A DNA stretch of 64,000 nucleotides. Source: Lyophyllum atratum. Its lineage: Eukaryota > Basidiomycota > Agaricomycetes > Agaricales > Lyophyllaceae. Both the position numbers and the translations under genes were made by a program. A model generated the notes under the pieces. The model had not been told where the DNA came from. It saw only the letters and a program-made list of their open reading frames with translations, and ran no database searches. The DNA is taken from positions 186,001-250,000 of the forward strand of contig JACGCN010000023.1 of assembly GCA_014905825.1 (NCBI GenBank), given 5' to 3'. Shown piece by piece: positions 1 to 11,616 of the stretch (the first letter of the stretch is position 1; every line of letters starts with the position of its first letter).

Positions 1-1391
1 TGAACATTCGGGCGTCTACGACCTTCCGAAACCTGCGTACTGCGCCCCCACCTCGAACGACGAAGGCCTACACTATAGCTCGTCGACAAGGCACCTTCCC
101 GACTGGATTCTCCACTTGATATGAAGCGACTTTCCCGCCTCGGAGGTTTATGGATTGCGTACTAGTCCTTCGTTGCGATACCAATGTGAGCACCAGTCTC
201 CTCAGAATAAGTGATTATGTCTTAATCGGTTGCATTGACTACTCAGTTCGCAGTTTCGGCCAGGATTACTCGACCATCGTCAGAATATGATCAAAAGGAC
301 GGGCCCGGACGGTGTACATCAGGTCAATCACATTTCCGGGAACTTATCTGTTTCCTATGCTACATCGCGACGCAGATCTACGTAGGCGCTGTGATCTTGT
401 CTCTGTCCGCTTGAATCTATCAGCACTCTTGATAACCTCTGATACTTCAGTCGCCCCCAAGCTCCCAACATACGGGACACGGTTATCTCCTGCGTGCTAG
501 ACCGGGCCTTCTCGGCAACTGAAATAGCTGGGCGTCCAACGTTTGCCCCTGCACCTTCTCCTGATACGGCTGCGGCAGAGAAGGCTGCCGCGCCGTATTC
601 CGCGGTTTCGATCGGAATCATATGAACCGCTCAAGCAACAACTGCACAACAATTGGAAACGCTGGGATGGCATCAATGACTGCTCTAGTCTGCTATCGTG
701 AGGCTACTTGGCGATATCGAACAGGTGCACCGCGCAGGGCGAAAGTTCGCAGCCGTGGTTGGGGTCTAATGATAGAAGCCGGGATGGCGAAGGATCGATC
801 TATTTTCCACAATAGCGACGCCAGGTAGATCGTTGGACAGGATCTCCGTCGTTATCCGCCGATCGCAACGGAAGGGTGGCAGCCGATGTGGAGATTATAA
901 GGGTTAGGGCAAGTTAGGGTGACAAGGTGTACGAGACGACGTTTTTATACCAATCACTCGGGCCTGACAGACAGCGGACAGATTTAACAACGCTCTTCAC
1001 CGCCAGACCCAATACATGTTCTTCGGGGGAGAACTGGCTAGCGGTATCATATGCAGGTTGAGGTATCAAGAGGTCTGCAACACTCAACTTCGTGTTTGGT
1101 CGAGGACCTTGACGGTTATAGAGTTTGTGTTCGATGAAGTCGGCCAGGGTCATCTTATGATGAAGGGTTCATTGAAGGCTCACCAATTCAAAGCGGCTGA
1201 GAACGTGTGCCTCGCTGATGCTTGAATGTCAACGGCGACAGAGTGATTAAAACATAGATTCGTAGGGTGTACACTCGACGATATCGAAAATACAAAGAGG
1301 TCTATAGTTCCAAGAAGTTCGTAGATAAGTCGTAAATGGTCGTCCGCATGGCATAGAAGTAATGGATCCGCTTTCGACACTAGGACGATGC
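1..1391. other. No supported gene; possible small exons only
   Basis: I found no recognisable gene here. Two short minus-strand reading frames (355-621 and 914-1153) have coding-like composition. The second starts at an ATG and encodes about 79 residues without a family I know. Both could be shadows or remnants. Confidence 0.3.
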
Positions 1392-1999
1392 TCAGGCTTT
1401 TTGATGGACATTCATCGGGACACCGCCGAAGCTCTGTTCCTCGAGTGCAAGCTCCTGTGCCTCCTGGGTCAACGCGCAAGGCATACAACACAAAGAGGTA
1501 CAGCAATCGCCGCAAGAGCCACCCTTGATGTTGTAGCGGTTGCGCATGGTACCACGATTCCCCATCTATACGAGAAAGGAGATGAGAGGCTGAAACGTTG
1601 ACAAGAACATGAGGATGGATCTTACCTGCAAAAGGAAACCACATCCGCAAAAGGTGGTGATGCAACCGTGCAGGAAACAGTCGCTGGACATGCATCCTCC
1701 CTGCTCGGGATCGGGAGTGCCGTTGCTCTGCAGATGCTCCAATCGCTTCTTGTTCTGGCCGTACACGACGCAGGGGAAGCACCAAGAGATAAGGCCTTGA
1801 GGGATGTCAATTGACAGCAGATGGTGGATTCAGATACAAAAGACATACAGGTGGTGCCGTCATTGCAGCAATCGAAGAGACCATTGCTCCATTCCCTACC
1901 ATCCTTCTCCATGGGAAGGTTCTTCACGTTCCTGTTCCCCCCCGTTGCCATCATTCCCGGGTTGGCCATGGGTTGTTGTTGGACGTAAGGGGCAGCCAT
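1392..1999 (-). CDS. PLAC8-family cysteine-rich protein
   Basis: Three exons (1849-1999, 1626-1795, 1392-1565) join in phase to give 164 residues. The second exon completes the PLAC8 signature: CCNDGTTC runs into LISWCFPCVVYGQN across intron 1. Later come GCGFLLQ, the NRYNIKGGSCGDCC block and a CCMPCALTQEAQEL segment, which are the usual conserved Cys pairs and helix of the family. The start at 1999 opens a short Gln/Pro/Met-rich N-terminus typical of fungal members. PLAC8 proteins are small membrane-associated Cys-rich proteins linked in other eukaryotes to cadmium resistance, cell-number control or ion transport; the fungal role is not established. Introns have GTATGT and GTAAGA donors. Family assignment is secure, molecular function is not. 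Confidence 0.9.
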
Positions 2000-4110
2000 G
2001 TCGAGAGCAGAGCAAGAGCAGAGAAGGTTTTGGGAGGGGAAAAGGGTTCTGAAGGATTTTTGCGGTACAGACAGGTTATATAGAGCGAACCGCGTACGTA
2101 AGCCGCGACAAATGGAATGGTCAACGGTGCAGGGAAGGGTATGAGTGGCGCCAGAAGATGTGTCTACTCCTCTTTGGGAAAGTCCTTTGAAACGAGGCGA
2201 GCATCATTTATCGTTGGCGCCCGAACTGTCGTTACTGTACCTTAGCGAGTTACGACCGTCAACAACGGGGCGTTGATTCATCCCAACAGATGATGGCATG
2301 CTGATTAGACCCTGTTACGAGGTTATTATCAAGAGCGCTCGCGATTGAAGTCGAAGAAGTTCAACTTCGCGGTGGAGAAAATCGATGATCTGCACGATCT
2401 CATCGGTATGGATATCCGTTGCGGAAAGCCGTTGGTGACCGACCTCCAACTTGAGGCTGCCTCGTGTCATGTAGCCAAGAAAGATAGATGTATCACGTCT
2501 CCGCTGGCAGCCTCCGTCAGTCCCCGATCCATTGGTGTAGAATGAGTTGCCGTGTTGCCGTACGGTCGAACCTGATCCTTTTGAAACGATATGCATGTCC
2601 TCCTCAGTGGTGGTCCTTTGGAGCCGTATGATATCCGTAGCGGTCGACCAGAGTTCACGTTCATTGGTGATGAGGAGATGTCAGATGGGGCTGAAGGCGG
2701 AGTGCCGATAAATATTCGATGATCGCCCATCAAAAGGGGGGAAATGATCTGCGGCTCGCAAAAATCAAAATGAAGCTTAAGGCTGTGCAACCGGCCAGCG
2801 CCGTCAGTTGTTGATATCGCTGAGCGCTCATAACTAGCTTGAGCCCATGTCCTCCTCGTGTTTGCTGCATGTCTTGGACAACATTTCCAACGATCGCAGA
2901 TGCTGACTCGATATCCGAAGCTAGGCAACGATGCAGGCTGCTGGATCCTCCCTAGAAAAACGGCAATTAGTGGGCAGTCCAAGGCGCGTTGTGCGGTTTC
3001 ATACTTGATTGTGATAGGCATCGACAACTTTGACTGGAACTAGATGAAGCCTGTGATGCGCTCAGTCACATGCATCTGACATGCAACTCTAAAACCTCTC
3101 TGCCGTCTCCAAGCCTGCCAGCTTATTCTGAGAGACGCACGATGTTTACGGTACAGATCCAAAGACTCGACACGCATCGCCTCCATGTATAACAGCAAAA
3201 TCTACTGTCCTTGATCGCCATCCACTGGATTCCATTTATCGACCATCGGGGAACTCGATCAACGCTACGCGACCCAAATGATCTTTCGAATTCTCTACAA
3301 CCCGTGTAGGTGAGAACCATCCACGATGATTAATGCTCTCCTCCGCTAAGTCACGTCCTCTTCAAGTTCTCGTATTCAGAGGCTGGGTGTCGATTGATTG
3401 AATGCCACCCTGCCATGCGCCAACAATACCCGCCAACGTCATTGACCCATAAGCTACCGGAAGCGGGTGCAGTTCGGTACTTCAACAGCCGAGACCTCAG
3501 GAAGTGGTGAAGAAGATGTATGTCGAAGCAGTAGCATCGAAGGCAGAAGCAAGAGAAGTACGGGGCACATCCGGTGTCGCTCGATCCTCCACCTCACGGA
3601 CGTGGGGTATGTCGAGCTTAGCGAGTCACTGTGGAGACTGATGTCGACTGACTGATTGCATCGCACAATCGAATCCACCAAAACATACGGTCAATTGATC
3701 CTTGTTCGAGAAGGAATTTACGACCCAAGCTCGGAGTCAATATAACACCAGTGAAGCCTCAGAGCAAGGCTTTCGTATAGTACCAAAGACCTCGTCATTT
3801 CTGACAAGATGAGAATACAATCATTCTCGGTTTGTTCACGGGGTGACTCCTGCATCCGTTGAACATTTCCTGCTCTTGGATCCTGTCTGCTCTGACCGAC
3901 CCCACCGACTCACTGTTGGATGTCTTGAATCGTACCATTGATTCAGGGTAAGAGGGCAGTGGCTCCCTTACGCACGTCGCTGTCCACAGTGATCGAGCTT
4001 CGGTTGCTATTGTCATCTTCTTTTTGGTCATACCACCTCTCATGTTACCGGAGTGCGCGAGACATGTAGCATCATACTGCATCACAGCACATGGGTGCTG
4101 TTCACAACGC
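2000..4110. other. No supported gene
   Basis: About 2.1 kb between the PLAC8 start and the esterase promoter. Open minus-strand stretches occur at 2315-3027 and 3795-4085, but I could neither link them into a consistent gene nor recognise a family. They may be remnants or an unrecognised gene. Confidence 0.35.
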
Positions 4111-4116
4111 TATAAA
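4111..4116 (+). promoter_or_regulatory. TATA box of the CE5 esterase gene
   Basis: TATAAA lies 38-43 bases before the esterase ATG at 4154, within CGCTATAAAGCC. The distance suits a fungal core promoter with a short 5' leader. Confidence 0.5.
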
Positions 4117-4153
4117 GCCCACATGTACTGAACTTATCTAGCCAGTTGACAAG

Positions 4154-4912
4154 ATGTTCACCTCAAAGTCCTTACTCGTCGCTCTCACCGCCCTCGCGGT
4201 CTCCGCTGTGGCGAACCCAATCCCCGCTCCCACTACTGGTTGTGCTGCCGTGCATGTCATCACCGCACGCGCATCGACGGAAGCCCCGGGCGAGGGCATC
4301 ATCGGCGCCGTCGTCGACCGCATCGTCTCCGGGAGCACGCAGACCGTCTCTCGCGAGGCAATCGTCTATCCCGCCACCCTCACCGACTACCTCAACTCCG
4401 AGGGTCAAGGTGTAACTGCTATGAAGGCCAGGCTGGCCGATAAAGTGTCCGCGTGCCCCAACACAAAGATCGTCTTGACCGGGTACAGTCAGGGTGCGCA
4501 TGTCACCGGAGATGTTCTCGCTGCCAAGGCTAGCGGAACTGCCAACGGTGAGTCACGAAATCCAAGTTGCTTTGGTGCATTATTGACGTGGGGTCGTGCA
4601 CAGTCGTTGCCGCTATTCTGATGGGCGACCCAGGCCACGTCCAGGGCGAATCCTTCCAGAAAGGTGAGATTTTATAGCATGTGCGCTCTGCCCCACCAAC
4701 CTTTTTTCTCTATAGGAACTGCGAACGCGCTGAACGGCTTGTTTCCCCGCCCCAGTGGTGCTTTAGAAGGCTTCGCATCCCAACTCAACTCTTTCTGCGA
4801 CATTGGAGACCCATACTGTGCTGGTGGTTTCGATAGCGCCGTCCATCACGCATATGTCACCAAATACGGAACTGCGGCCACTAATTTCGTTTTAGGTAGG
4901 ATTGGTGGGTGA
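4154..4912 (+). CDS. Secreted cutinase / acetylxylan esterase-type enzyme (CE5)
   Basis: Three exons (4154-4547, 4604-4663, 4716-4912) give 216 residues, a normal CE5 length. Residues 1-20 form a signal peptide (SLLVALTALAVSAVANP), so the enzyme is secreted. The mature part opens with CAAVHVITARAST, then shows the nucleophile elbow GYSQG, a Gly-Asp-Pro segment (MGDPGH), the Asp-containing CDIGDPYC with its two Cys, and a His in VHHAYV. Together these give the Ser-Asp-His triad of the alpha/beta-hydrolase cutinase family. CE5 covers cutinases and acetylxylan esterases, and the substrate cannot be told from sequence alone; it probably acts on plant cuticle or hemicellulose esters. A TATA box sits just upstream. 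Downstream is the convergent Atg27-like gene. Confidence 0.92.
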
Positions 4913-5433
4913 AAAGACTCGAGAGAAGCAAGGCATCGATGTTCGCAGCATGACATGTGAAGTATAGCACAATATACTTAGCCCCGCTGGTGTAATGGGA
5001 GCACACCCTGCCGCTATGAGACTTGATGGTCAGCTTACTTACCACGTATGCCACCTCATTGGGGCGGAGCTCGTTCGACTCGAGCGCGGGGCAATCGCGC
5101 CTATCAAAGTCTGGTACTAGTTTTGTCTGGGGTGGGGAGCTGCACATCGAACGCTTCACTACTCAGAGGGGCAGGCTCTCACGCGCTTTAAGTCATTCCT
5201 AGCTTTCCAAACACAAGCTACTCCATAAACATCGGATATAGCAGGTGAACCTCATCCACGCGCATCCACACCAAGGTCTCAGAAACTCCCGTAATAGCCA
5301 GGACTGCGTGTATTGCGGCTGAATGTTCCACTTGGACTTGGTGTGAGAGGTACTTCCTCTCCTTCGTCCTCCTCGCTATCGATATAAGGGTAAGCCCGAT
5401 GATACGACGAAAGATCAACCCTCTGCTGTTTCC
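4913..5433. other. Esterase 3' flank; possible Atg27 tail in another frame
   Basis: Convergent 3' ends. On the minus strand an acidic, tyrosine-rich reading runs down to a stop at 5279 and looks like the cytosolic tail of the Atg27-like gene, but in a frame its splice model does not reach. Confidence 0.35.
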
Positions 5434-6629
5434 CTATGTACGACGATCGTGGAATGAACCGCGTCGAGAGGAAAGGCTGAATTTGCCGTGTGATCGCTGA
5501 GGGGATTGAAGAGGGAAGAGGACTGCATTGATGTCGTCGTCGGAGGAAATAGAAAAGGAGCCCTGCGATTGTCGAGGTTCTACATCATACCATCAGCGAC
5601 GAATGAAGATATTGCTGAAATAGTAGTACTGACAGCACCGCGAACCAGAAAAGGCGAAAGATAGAACTAGCACGGGAAGATGGATCCCTGTCGTCTTCGG
5701 TGGGATCAGACTCGGGGTCTTTCGGTGGGTCCTGGGGTGGGTCTGGGTCTGGTCCTGGGTCTGGATTTGGATTAGATAGTGGTTTGTGGCATGCGTGTTT
5801 CGTCTTCCAGGAGAATGCGTGCGTGCCGTTCCATTTCCACTGGTATGTGGGCAGGGTTGGCTTGCGTAACATCAAGTATATTAGCAGAGGAGTGATGGGC
5901 GCTAACGATAGGACAGGATGTACCTCTTCAGCGTCGTGGTCACAGTGATACAGGAAGGTCGCCTTCTGGCTCTGTTTCATATAAGAACCGCCGTGCAGCG
6001 TTACCTGTAAAGGTGCTTTGAGACGCCTTATGTGAGATAAGAACCATCGGTGAGTAGACAGCATTGATAGCTTAACGCACCATGGTGATCGTCTTCGTTC
6101 TCCTTCTTTCCGAGGATGGCTTTGACATTCGTATCCGCTCCCACGACGGGTATGACTTGAAGTATCCGTGATGGCTCAGATGGATGATTCGGTCTTGTAT
6201 TCACAACTGCGGGGTTGAGCACGTCGTCAGGATAGTCCAACCAACACTACGGTACAAGGTTGCCATACCAGTGAGGCATATCCGCATTCCTTCTGGGCAC
6301 TTCATTCGTGTCAGAATTAGAACCGTATACGAGGAAGGAAAAGCGGGGTAGGGGCTTACCTGTAGTTCTGCCGGCAACGTCCCATCTCTCAGCAACGGCC
6401 CACCAAGGCTCATCATATACACATTCTTAGTCCGTGTAGGAGGCGTTTCCTCGTCTATGGTTACGTTGAAAGGAACCGGATGGGCCTCGAATAGTGGACA
6501 GAGATCGAATTTGAGGTCGTTGATTGCGAATGTGCACCTCGCAGCGGTGTCATCGCTCACGTCTATAGCGACCACGAACAAAGGATAGGACCAAACCAGT
6601 AACAGCCAGACGCTATGCGTGATGAACAT
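5434..6629 (-). CDS. ATG27: Atg27-like autophagy-related membrane protein
   Basis: Exons 6360-6629, 6269-6299, 6081-6206, 5924-6015 and 5585-5860 join in phase, with a likely sixth exon ending at 5434. A signal peptide (WLLLVWSYPLFVVAI) leads into a lumenal mannose-6-phosphate-receptor-like domain: FDLCPLF, MSLGGPLL, CPEGMRICLT, ILQVIPVVG, then PLQVTLHGGSY and ATFLYHCDHDA. A Pro/Asp-rich linker and one membrane segment (FRLFWFAVLS) follow. Atg27 is a type I protein of Golgi, vacuole and Atg9 vesicles that supports Atg9 cycling in autophagy. The 3' end is uncertain: in-frame splicing of the last intron (67 bases) ends at 5434, while a more tail-like reading with SEEDEGEEVPLTP continues to 5279 one frame away. 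The family call rests on motif order and is good. Confidence 0.75.
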
Positions 6630-7400
6630 GGACGAACCGCAAAGTAATCTCTGCCCATATCTCGGTGGCAAAGACCCTAGAGCATTTGTCCGAAGTCGAC
6701 GCGGATAAACGGACCGGCCGGTCAGAGGACCTGAAATTGGCGCAATCCGGCCGCCTTGTCGCCTACCCTTCGGAGAACGTCGAGGGGAAGAGCAAAAGAG
6801 GTATAGAGTCTTTAGGGAATCATGTTCTGGACTGAAGTTTGGCCGATAAGGATGGGTCGGGGTCGTGGTGAAGACGAACAGGAAGGTGCACTGCCACCTC
6901 GATAATTTTTGCTTTCCGACCACCAATACGTTTTGGCCCGGTCTCGTTATTTCGACTACAACAATACTGAACCTCAAATCTCGGGCCTATGAACGAGGCG
7001 GACCGTTGCATGCATATTCACGTCTTTTTTAAGCACCATTTTGACAGGCCTATGCGTGTATTGTTTCCCCAGCAGCTATTGGGACAAGACGACGTTACCG
7101 AGGCTCTTGTACAATTTGCCGAATCTAATCTACCTAGTTGAGATCATCCCGAACAAAGCGTATGTATGTTCGTGTACCCAAACCTACTCATTCACAGAGG
7201 GGGGAAATCGACAGAAATGGCCACCATTGCGAAAGCCCGTCACATGTGTGGAGACTTCGCGACCACGCGCTTCTCGCCTTCTTGCCATAGTCTCATGACG
7301 GACCTCCCACCGAGCGGCCCGCCAGCTTTTCGTAAATTCTCCACAGTCCGACACATAAAACGAACTATGCACGTCGACGAGTTTCACCCACGTCACCGAA
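6630..7400. other. Divergent intergenic region
   Basis: Probable shared promoter space between the minus-strand Atg27-like gene and the plus-strand PL26-type gene. I see no gene. An open minus-strand frame here is the 5' extension of the Atg27 first exon without an ATG that suits the family. Confidence 0.4.
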
Positions 7401-10400
7401 ATGGCGAACCCTTTGCCGCCTGCCGGCGTGGACTTGAAATGGCTTGATGAGAAAGCACCCACCGGGATTCCTACAGGGACAGCTTTTGGGATACCATGGA
7501 ATCAAGGCGAAATTGACAAGACGACAGCTATCAAGCTTATAGCTGCTGGGAAGGCTGTTCCTGTCCAAACATGGCCGATGGCTTAGTACGTGTTTCTTTC
7601 TATGAATTCGTTCCAGGACTCATATTCAAACGCCTTAGTTGGCCGGATGGCAGTTTGAAATGGACCGGGCACGCTATTGCTGCCAACGCTGCACTTGCTG
7701 ATACGTTGACTCTGCTAACGGGTACTCCTGCTGAGCCACCATTGCCAGTGACTGTGGTCGATTCTAGTACCAGCATTACCGTAACGACAGGAACCTTTTC
7801 GGGTATGTTCAACTAGGTATGAACATTGTCAAGATCTAACAGAGTTCGGTCTCGATAGCCAAGTTCAACAAGTCCGGGAACGTCTTGATCGACTCTCTAT
7901 CCATCTCTGGGAAGGCCCAGGTTCAGAGCGGAACTCTTCTCGTACATGTCCAAGGTGCTCCCGATGAGCCCGAGCTCGAGGGCCCTCGACCAACTGTCGT
8001 TGCCACCACAGGAAGGGTCGATTCTGTAACGGTCGAGCAGAAGGGGCCTGTACGAGCCGTCATCAAGGTGCATTTGTTATTATCCGTCACCCGCGATACA
8101 AGCTAACTTGACCCGTGAAGGTAACGGGAAAGTACACAGGAGGAGAACATGCCGACTTCCTCCCTTTTACCGTTAGGTTCTACATTGCAGCCGGCGCTAC
8201 GTCGATACGCCTTGTCCACTTCTTCATATACGATGCCGACCAACAGAAAGACTTCATCAAAGGAATCGTACGCCCCCGTCTTCCTTGTTCATCTCACTCT
8301 CGAAATGCTCATATTGCCCATGCACGCAGGGACTCAGATTCACCACACCCCTCTCCGACGAACTCCACAACCGACACATCCGCTTCATCAGCGCAGATGG
8401 CGGGATATGGGGCGAGCCCGTCCGCGTCATGTCGGGCCTTCGACGAGACGCAACACCCGCAGTGCTCACACCCCAGTTCGAAGGGACCGCGACGTCGGAT
8501 ATATCCACTTGGCCCACTTCCATCACTCCTTTCGTCACGCAGCTTCCGGTGTGGTCTGACTTTACCCTAGACCAATTATCCTCGGAGCGCTTTACGATAG
8601 GGAAGAGGACGAATGCGGGGAGGAGCGCATCGTTCCTTGACCATGCGGGCTTTGGGACTCGTGCCTCCGGGCTTGGGTATGTGGGGGGCGCGAAAGGCGG
8701 TGGCGTGGTATTCGGACTCAAAGGTAAGTCGCATGAATTCCTGGCCCGCACTGTCACTTGATCTGTGAGGACGGCAACAGACTTCTGGCAAGGAGCACCG
8801 AGGGGCCTGGACATCCGAGATGCGGGTTCCGCGACGGGGACGGTCACTCTTTGGGCTTATAGTCCCAGGGTAGGTGACATCGACTTGAGTGTATGGACCA
8901 GCATACTTACTTTCGGTTGCAAGGCGCCAGCCATGGATACACGTCATTACGATACTGTCCCCCATGGGGTTCGTCTTTAGATATCTTTTACCCATTCGAT
9001 CTCTCATAACTTTTTCAGTTGGACCTCGCATATGAAGACGTCGGTGATCCTGACCCTGATCCGACTGGTGTGGGCCGATCTTACGAAGCGACCCTTCAAC
9101 TCTTCACCGCCACACCATCGCGTTCAGTCTTGGCGCAGCTGGCTGTCGTCCATGTAGGTTATTCATTGAGTCCTCGAAGAGAAGCTACTCAACGTTTGGT
9201 AGACGAAAGTTCCTCAAATCGTTGCCAGTCCATCGTTCTACGCTGCTCACAGATTGTTTGGTGGTCGCTGGTTTGTGTTATTCTCCTTGTCATGAAACTT
9301 TTCCCGACGTGCATTCCTAGGAACCTCCCCGACACGACCAGAAGCGGTGCGGCTGCAATCGAGAAACGGAAAAGCGATCTTTTGGATTTCTACCTCCTGG
9401 TACGCAATCGAGACTGCGCATGCAATGCTTTCTGGTAGTTTGATTAATGTTCTCCCCTTAGGACATTAACCAGCGACAGTTCTATGGGTTCTGGAATTAC
9501 GGAGATGTTATGCACACATACGACCAGACCCGCCATACATGGAGGTATGATGTAGGCGGCTTTGCATGGGATAACGGTGAACTTTGTAAGTCGTTCTCCG
9601 AGAACCGCCCTTTTGGGAAGTGACAGCCAACCTTGTCTCGGTAGCAACGGACCTTTGGCTCTGGATCTCGTTCCTGCGCACTGGACGCGCAGACGTATAC
9701 CGCATTGCGCATGCGATGACCAGGCATCTTTCAGAGGTCGACTCGCATCACACTGGTCCGTATGCTGGCCTGGGAAGAACGTCAACCACTGGGGTGATGG
9801 TGCGAAGGAAGCTCGTGTCGCTGGTAGCACCTTGAGACGACCATTTTACTATTTGACAAGTGCGTTCGTTGCCTTATTCACCCCGACCAAGAACTGATAT
9901 ATTCATCTTTAAGCTGATGAGCTGATGGGTGATCTTATGGACTACACCTTGCAGGCAGACCAAACGATCATGGTCTGGGAACCTCTCCGTAAAGTCTTCC
10001 CTTCGCCCCCGCCTGCAGGGCCTGGCCGACTGCGTATCGGGCCTGATTGGACTACGCTGGCTGGGAACTGGTTTACGAAATGGGAACGAACCGTAGGTCT
10101 GATTGACCTTATTCTAGCATCATAAAGCTCACGTATATACCGCAGAATGACACAAAGTGGAGGGACCGCATCAAAGTTGGCATGGTGAGTTCATTTTGCT
10201 CGAAATCTTTCGTAGCTGAAAACAGTCTTAGAGTGATATCGGAAGATTCAAGTTCGGCCTCTTCACTGGGAACGGAGCGGCTGTGGGTTGGAACGCTGAC
10301 ACTGCTCATATGGTCGATGAAGGTGGAGAGGGATTGGGCTCGTAAGTGTCTCATTATCGATAACCGAAAGTCATGCTAAACCGAGCGTGATTAGGTACCA

Positions 10401-11179
10401 TTTGACCATGATTTTCGGAGGTGGAGAGTTCCTCATGGAAGCCATGGAGCTTATTACCGACGAACCCGCTTTCGATGCTGCCTGGCTGGATTTCTGTAAA
10501 CTCTACAATGCTTCAAACGCGGAGTAGGTCTTTATCTTCTTGTGCCGCATATCCCGATCATTAATGCTGTCACAGTAAAATTGCTAGATACGGAATCAGC
10601 TTTTCGAGTGGAGGGTTTTCCCAGGTAAATTGTTTATCATATTCGTCTATCTACTTCGAAGCTGATAAGCCTTAGTACTACGCTAAGCTGCAAGCCTACG
10701 CTGGTCCGTGTATTATACTTGCCACATGACGTACTGAGGTTCAAACTAATCATACTCATAGGCCAACGTCTTAACGATACTAGCCTCAAACAAGCTGCCT
10801 GGAACAATATCACGACTAACACTGTTGGTGTCTGGCCTCCCGTTACGAAAGTTGGTGGAACCGACGTCTTGAACCCGATCTCGGAGGTGACGACCTTTAC
10901 CTGCCGGATTTTGTCTGTGGTTTTGACGATGATTCCTTCCAGATTGCAAATCTTGCCACAAATGACGCTGGACAACTGTCACTAAGTGAATACGCAGTCT
11001 TGGCAATTGCGCCTGAGTTGGCACCAAACTCGCTGGAGTTCGAATCTGAGGATCAGTTGTCGGATCAATCGACCGTGGCTGGCTCGGAAGAGGACAAAAA
11101 TGAGAAAGCAGATGTACCTAGGGACGGTGGGGTAAAGGGGAAGGCTAAACAGTTCTGGAGGCGGTTACTGTGTTCGTAA
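7401..11179 (+). CDS. PL26-type exo-rhamnogalacturonan lyase-like protein (frameshifted)
   Basis: A gene of about 17 exons encoding roughly 900 residues. The start MANPLPPAGVDLKWL, the PTGTAFGIPWNQGEI and WPDGSLKWTGHA blocks, then DADQQKDFIKGIGLRF, FWQGAPRGLDIR and FWNYGDVMHTYD, match the three-domain PcRGLX/YetA-like proteins: an N-terminal barrel, a middle domain and a C-terminal alpha/alpha toroid. Fungal PL26 enzymes remove unsaturated GalA-Rha units from the end of the rhamnogalacturonan-I backbone. No signal peptide is visible, so it may act inside the cell. All introns have GT-AG ends and preserve phase except at one place: near 9772-9785 the frame slips by one base between YAGLGR and NVNHWGDG with no room for an intron. 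This is either a sequence error or a broken allele. Family call is good; the substrate is inferred. Confidence 0.78.
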
Positions 11180-11616
11180 ATGTACAATCGAGCAGGTGGA
11201 CTTGGTAGCTTTTGTCAGCTGTTCCACGAAGCGATGGTCTGCTTGGATATTGCGGAAGAAAATCCCCTCACTGCGGGGATGGCTTCTCTCGGGCGATACT
11301 GAATCGATTGTCGAAAGGCAGCTTGAGCGCATGTCAGCATGTAAGTTACTATCCGATTTCTAGCGAAGAGATGGTTTGAGGATGTGTACCTCGAAGTCAT
11401 CTGTTAGCCTATGGAATGATAGAATGCTTTGACGAATGGTTGTAATACAATACATGCACAGAGGGACAGTGTGTGACGGAGTCGGAAATAGCTAGTAAAG
11501 AATTTCATAGACGTTTCATCCAACGGAGCAGCGACTGTCATCGAATATCTTATGGGTTATCATATGCGCTAGTCTGCATCAACCTAAGCGTAAGTTTTCT
11601 CGTAATAATGAGGAAT
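11180..11616. other. Convergent 3' intergenic region
   Basis: Lies between the PL26-type gene end and the end of the minus-strand chimeric kinase. No gene or repeat seen. Confidence 0.4.

Noticed and set aside
9762..9784. A GT...AG pair (GTCCGT...GGGAAG) as an intron explaining the PL26 frameshift
   Set aside because: It would be only about 22 bases long, too short for splicing.
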